Assembly (NCBI GenBank): GCA_937901145.1
Contig: CALCHE010000097.1
Coordinates: 1 to 6,214 of the forward strand
DNA: 6,214 nt
Direction of reading: 5' to 3'
Origin: an uncultured Clostridia bacterium
GTDB taxonomy: Bacteria; Bacillota; Clostridia; Oscillospirales; Acutalibacteraceae
The translations under genes were made by a program, and so were the position numbers. Positions within the stretch are counted from its first letter, which is position 1. Each line of letters begins with the position of its first letter. A model generated the notes under the pieces. It was given only the letters and a program-made list of their open reading frames with translations. It was not told the origin of the DNA and searched no databases. This document shows positions 3,459-6,214 of this stretch, one piece after another.

Positions 3459-6214
3459 TTAAAATACTCCACAGCAGCCTTGAACATCTGAATATCATAC
3501 TCACCGGGAACGTTCTTATAAAGACCGTCGCCGATTCTTTCACTGTGTCCCATCTTACCGAATACACGGCCGTCGGGAGAGGTGATACCCTCGATAGCGC
3601 ATACGGAGCCGTTGGGGTTGAAGTCGATGTTTGCGGTAGCCTTGCCGTCGAGATCGACATACTGTGTAGCAATCTGACCGTTCTTTGCAAGCTCTGCAAC
3701 AAGCTCAGCAGATGCGAGGAACTTACCTTCACCGTGAGAAATGGGAACATTTACTACATCGCCTACATTCATTCTGCTCAGCCAGGGAGACTTAACGGAA
3801 GCGATTCGTGTATGAACGATTCTGCTCTGATGGCGGCTGATGTTATTGAATGTAAGGGTGGGACAGTTCTCATCTGTATCGATAATTTTGCCGTAGGGAA
3901 CGAGACCTAACTTAATAAGAGCCTGGAAGCCGTTACAGATACCGCACATAAGACCGTCACGGTTATCTAAAAGGTCTGTTACTGCCTCTTTAACAGCGGG
4001 ATTACGGAAGAATGCTGTGATGAACTTAGCTGAACCGTCTGGCTCGTCACCGCCTGAGAAACCACCGGGGATGAAGATAATCTGAGCATCCTTAACCTTA
4101 GCTGAGAAGCCTTCTACACTTTTTGCTACATCTTCAGCTGTAAGGTTTCTGATTACGAAGATTTCAGCTTCACCGCCTGCTGCTTCTACTGCGCGGGCTG
4201 AGTCGTATTCACAGTTTGTGCCGGGGAATACGGGAATAAGAACCTTAGGCTTAGCAACCTTGTTTTTGGGAGAAGCACTGCATTTGCCGTCGAATGAGAA
4301 GGTAGGAATTTCACCCTCGTCTTCCTTAGCCTTGGTGGGATATACATCCTCGAGTACAGCGGTATGTAATTTGTAAAGCTCTTCGATAGAAGCACTGTCG
4401 TTTTCGAGAGTGATAACAGCTTCAGCTGTAGTTTCACCGATTTTCATTACACCGGGAAGCTCGACATCTTCACTGAGCTCTGCTACGAGGAAGCCCCACA
4501 TACCGAGATGCCAGTTTTCACCGAGAGAAGCACAGGATTTGAAGCCGATATTGTTACCGAAGGACATCTTCATTACTGCTTCGCCGATGCCTCTTTCTAC
4601 TGCCCAGGATGCCTTTACCTTGCCGGCTTCACAGAGAGCGTGGAAGGCTTCCCATGTTGCCTTGAGGCTGTCAGCACTTTCGTCAGCTGCTCCGAAAAGA
4701 TAAACGGGACTGCCGGCTTCCTTGAATTCAGGAGAGATAACATCCTGCTTTTTAATGGGAGCGATAGCGAAGGAAATGAGTGTGGGAGGAACATCCTTGT
4801 CCAGGAAGGAGCCTGACATAGAGTCCTTACCGCCGATAGCGGCAGCGCCGAGCTCCAACTGTGCGTCTAAAGCACCTAAAAGAGCTGCAAAGGGCTTGCC
4901 CCAGCGTTCGGGCTCTGTACGGAGCTTTTCGAAGAATTCCTGTAATGTAAGGTAAGCCTTCTTATAGTCACAGCCTGCGGCTACAAGCTTGGCTACGGAG
5001 TTATAAATAGATGCGTGAGCACCTGTGTAGGGGTCAACTGAAAGGTGGTCGGGATCACAGCCCCAGCTGAATACACTTGCCTGGTCTGTTTCCTGTCCGG
5101 GGAGAACGGGAAGAACAGCAGCCATAGACTGTGTGGGTGTGAGCTGGCGTTTACCGCCGTAAGGCATAAGAACGCTTCCTGCACCGATGGTGGAGTCGAA
5201 TCGCTCTACGAGACCTCTCTGGCTTGCAGTGCGAAGGTCGGAAGCCATTTCACGAAGTGAACCGAACATAGCCTTGGAGAGTACGGAGAGATCCTTTTCT
5301 GTAACGTCAACATCTGTGTGCTTAACAGCACCGTTGGTGTCGAGGAATTCACGGCTGAGGTCAGCGATGATGTTACCCTTCCACTTCATTACCATTCTTT
5401 CTTCCTCTGTTACCACAGCTACACGGTAAGCCTCGAGGTTTTCTTCCTGAGCGAATGCGATGAATTTGTCCGCATCCTCAGCGGCAACTACTACAGCCAT
5501 TCTTTCCTGAGATTCGGAAATAGCGATTTCTGTACCGTCGAGACCCTCGTACTTTTTGCGTACTGCGTCAAGATCAATCTGAAGACCGGGAGCAAGCTCA
5601 CCGATAGCAACAGAAACACCACCTGCACCGAAGTCGTTACATCTTTTGATAAGACGTGTAACCTCAGCGTTACGGAAAAGTCTCTGAATCTTTCTTTCTT
5701 CGGGAGCATTACCCTTCTGAACCTCTGATGCCATGGTGGTAAGAGATTTCATATTGTGGCTCTTTGATGAGCCGGTAGCACCGCCGATACCGTCACGGCC
5801 TGTACGTCCGCCTAAAAGAACGATTACATCACCGGGAGCGGGGCGTTCACGGCGCACATTATAAGCGGGAGCTGCAGCAACTACTGCACCGCATTCCATT
5901 CTCTTTGCTACGAAACCTTCGTGGTACATTTCTGCTACGTGACCTGTGGCAAGACCGATCTGATTACCGTAGGAGGAATAACCTGCTGCAGCAGTCTGAC
6001 AGATTTTTCTCTGAGGAAGCTTACCTGCCATAGTTTCTGCGATGGTCTTTCTCGGGTCACCTGCACCTGTTACGCGCATAGCCTGATGAACATAGGCACG
6101 GCCTGAAAGGGGGTCACGGATACAGCCGCCGATACAGGTAGCCGCACCGCCGAAGGGCTCGATTTCTGTGGGATGGTTGTGAGTTTCATTTTTAAACATA
6201 AGAAGCCAGTCCTG
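3455..6214 (-). CDS. purL: Phosphoribosylformylglycinamidine synthase, 3' part
   Basis: FGAM synthase converts FGAR, glutamine and ATP to FGAM in de novo purine synthesis in the cytoplasm. The window holds the last 919 residues; the frame stays open to the edge (residues QDWLL precede the first in-frame Met at 6197-6199), so that Met is internal. Counting from it, ETHNHPTEIEPFGGAATCIGG (5-25) is the conserved start of the first synthase/ATP-binding unit, with GGRTGRDGIGGATGSS at 130-145 and DFGAGGVS at 189-196. The second unit includes SWGCDPD (378-384) and GGKDSMSG (456-463). Residues 651-914 (about 3458-4249) are a fused glutaminase domain: C755 in GICNGFQ is the nucleophile, H885 and E887 in GHSE complete the triad. 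This is the single-chain form, so separate purQ and purS are not expected. Roughly 300 N-terminal residues are missing if the family's usual length of about 1,250 applies. It is the most GC-rich gene here and has no frameshift or internal stop. Confidence 0.97.
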   Translation of the reverse strand, partial: QDWLLMFKNETHNHPTEIEPFGGAATCIGGCIRDPLSGRAYVHQAMRVTGAGDPRKTIAETMAGKLPQRKICQTAAAGYSSYGNQIGLATGHVAEMYHEGFVAKRMECGAVVAAAPAYNVRRERPAPGDVIVLLGGRTGRDGIGGATGSSKSHNMKSLTTMASEVQKGNAPEERKIQRLFRNAEVTRLIKRCNDFGAGGVSVAIGELAPGLQIDLDAVRKKYEGLDGTEIAISESQERMAVVVAAEDADKFIAFAQEENLEAYRVAVVTEEERMVMKWKGNIIADLSREFLDTNGAVKHTDVDVTEKDLSVLSKAMFGSLREMASDLRTASQRGLVERFDSTIGAGSVLMPYGGKRQLTPTQSMAAVLPVLPGQETDQASVFSWGCDPDHLSVDPYTGAHASIYNSVAKLVAAGCDYKKAYLTLQEFFEKLRTEPERWGKPFAALLGALDAQLELGAAAIGGKDSMSGSFLDKDVPPTLISFAIAPIKKQDVISPEFKEAGSPVYLFGAADESADSLKATWEAFHALCEAGKVKASWAVERGIGEAVMKMSFGNNIGFKSCASLGENWHLGMWGFLVAELSEDVELPGVMKIGETTAEAVITLENDSASIEELYKLHTAVLEDVYPTKAKEDEGEIPTFSFDGKCSASPKNKVAKPKVLIPVFPGTNCEYDSARAVEAAGGEAEIFVIRNLTAEDVAKSVEGFSAKVKDAQIIFIPGGFSGGDEPDGSAKFITAFFRNPAVKEAVTDLLDNRDGLMCGICNGFQALIKLGLVPYGKIIDTDENCPTLTFNNISRHQSRIVHTRIASVKSPWLSRMNVGDVVNVPISHGEGKFLASAELVAELAKNGQIATQYVDLDGKATANIDFNPNGSVCAIEGITSPDGRVFGKMGHSERIGDGLYKNVPGEYDIQMFKAAVEYFK

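Noticed and set aside
5318..5728. Open frames on the + strand within purL, up to 136 residues
   Set aside because: They lie antisense to a continuous, highly conserved enzyme frame and show no domain of their own; the same holds for the other + strand frames between 3545 and 6106.
3455..6199. Reading purL as a complete gene starting at the Met encoded at 6197-6199
   Set aside because: The frame continues to the window edge with residues QDWLL, and the Met precedes the conserved core motif ETHNHPT, which in the family is preceded by a few hundred residues. The gene is cut by the window, not truncated in the genome as far as can be seen.

Overview
The window looks like chromosomal DNA from a gut-type low-GC Firmicute, most likely class Clostridia near Ruminococcus/Oscillospiraceae. 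The evidence is strong AGGAGG-type ribosome binding sites, a long single-chain PurL with a fused glutaminase domain, a small double zinc-ribbon protein of a kind common in Clostridia, and several families of short palindromic intergenic repeats. This placement is inference from style, not from a marker gene.

Layout, left to right. A 94-residue zinc-ribbon protein (24-308, +) ends in a clean intrinsic terminator (350-381). A non-coding stretch (382-713) follows, packed with fragments of at least four short repeat families. It ends in a good extended -10 promoter placed almost on top of the ribosome binding site of a 356-residue two-part protein (714-1784, +): an unrecognised N-terminal half and a C-terminal alpha/beta hydrolase with a complete Ser-Asp-His set. 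Three small AT-rich genes come next on the + strand (1978-2478, 2542-2922, 2949-3350). They encode a membrane protein with a PH-like tail, a second small membrane protein and a soluble protein of unknown function, and they look like one operon behind a near-consensus promoter (1920-1948). The right half is the 3' part of purL on the - strand (3455 to the window edge), which encodes phosphoribosylformylglycinamidine synthase of de novo purine synthesis; its 5' end lies outside the window.

The most notable structure is a pair of direct repeats of about 104 bp (1781-1884 and 3356-3458, four differences) that exactly bracket the three-gene AT-rich operon. Each copy holds three consecutive hairpins and serves as the terminator region of the gene before it. 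The second copy also reaches the stop codon of purL, so it probably terminates both convergent transcripts. The arrangement suggests the three-gene cassette was gained, or could be lost, by recombination between the repeats. No link between the cassette and purine synthesis is visible. I did not find a recognisable defence system, CRISPR array, tRNA, rRNA or transposase.
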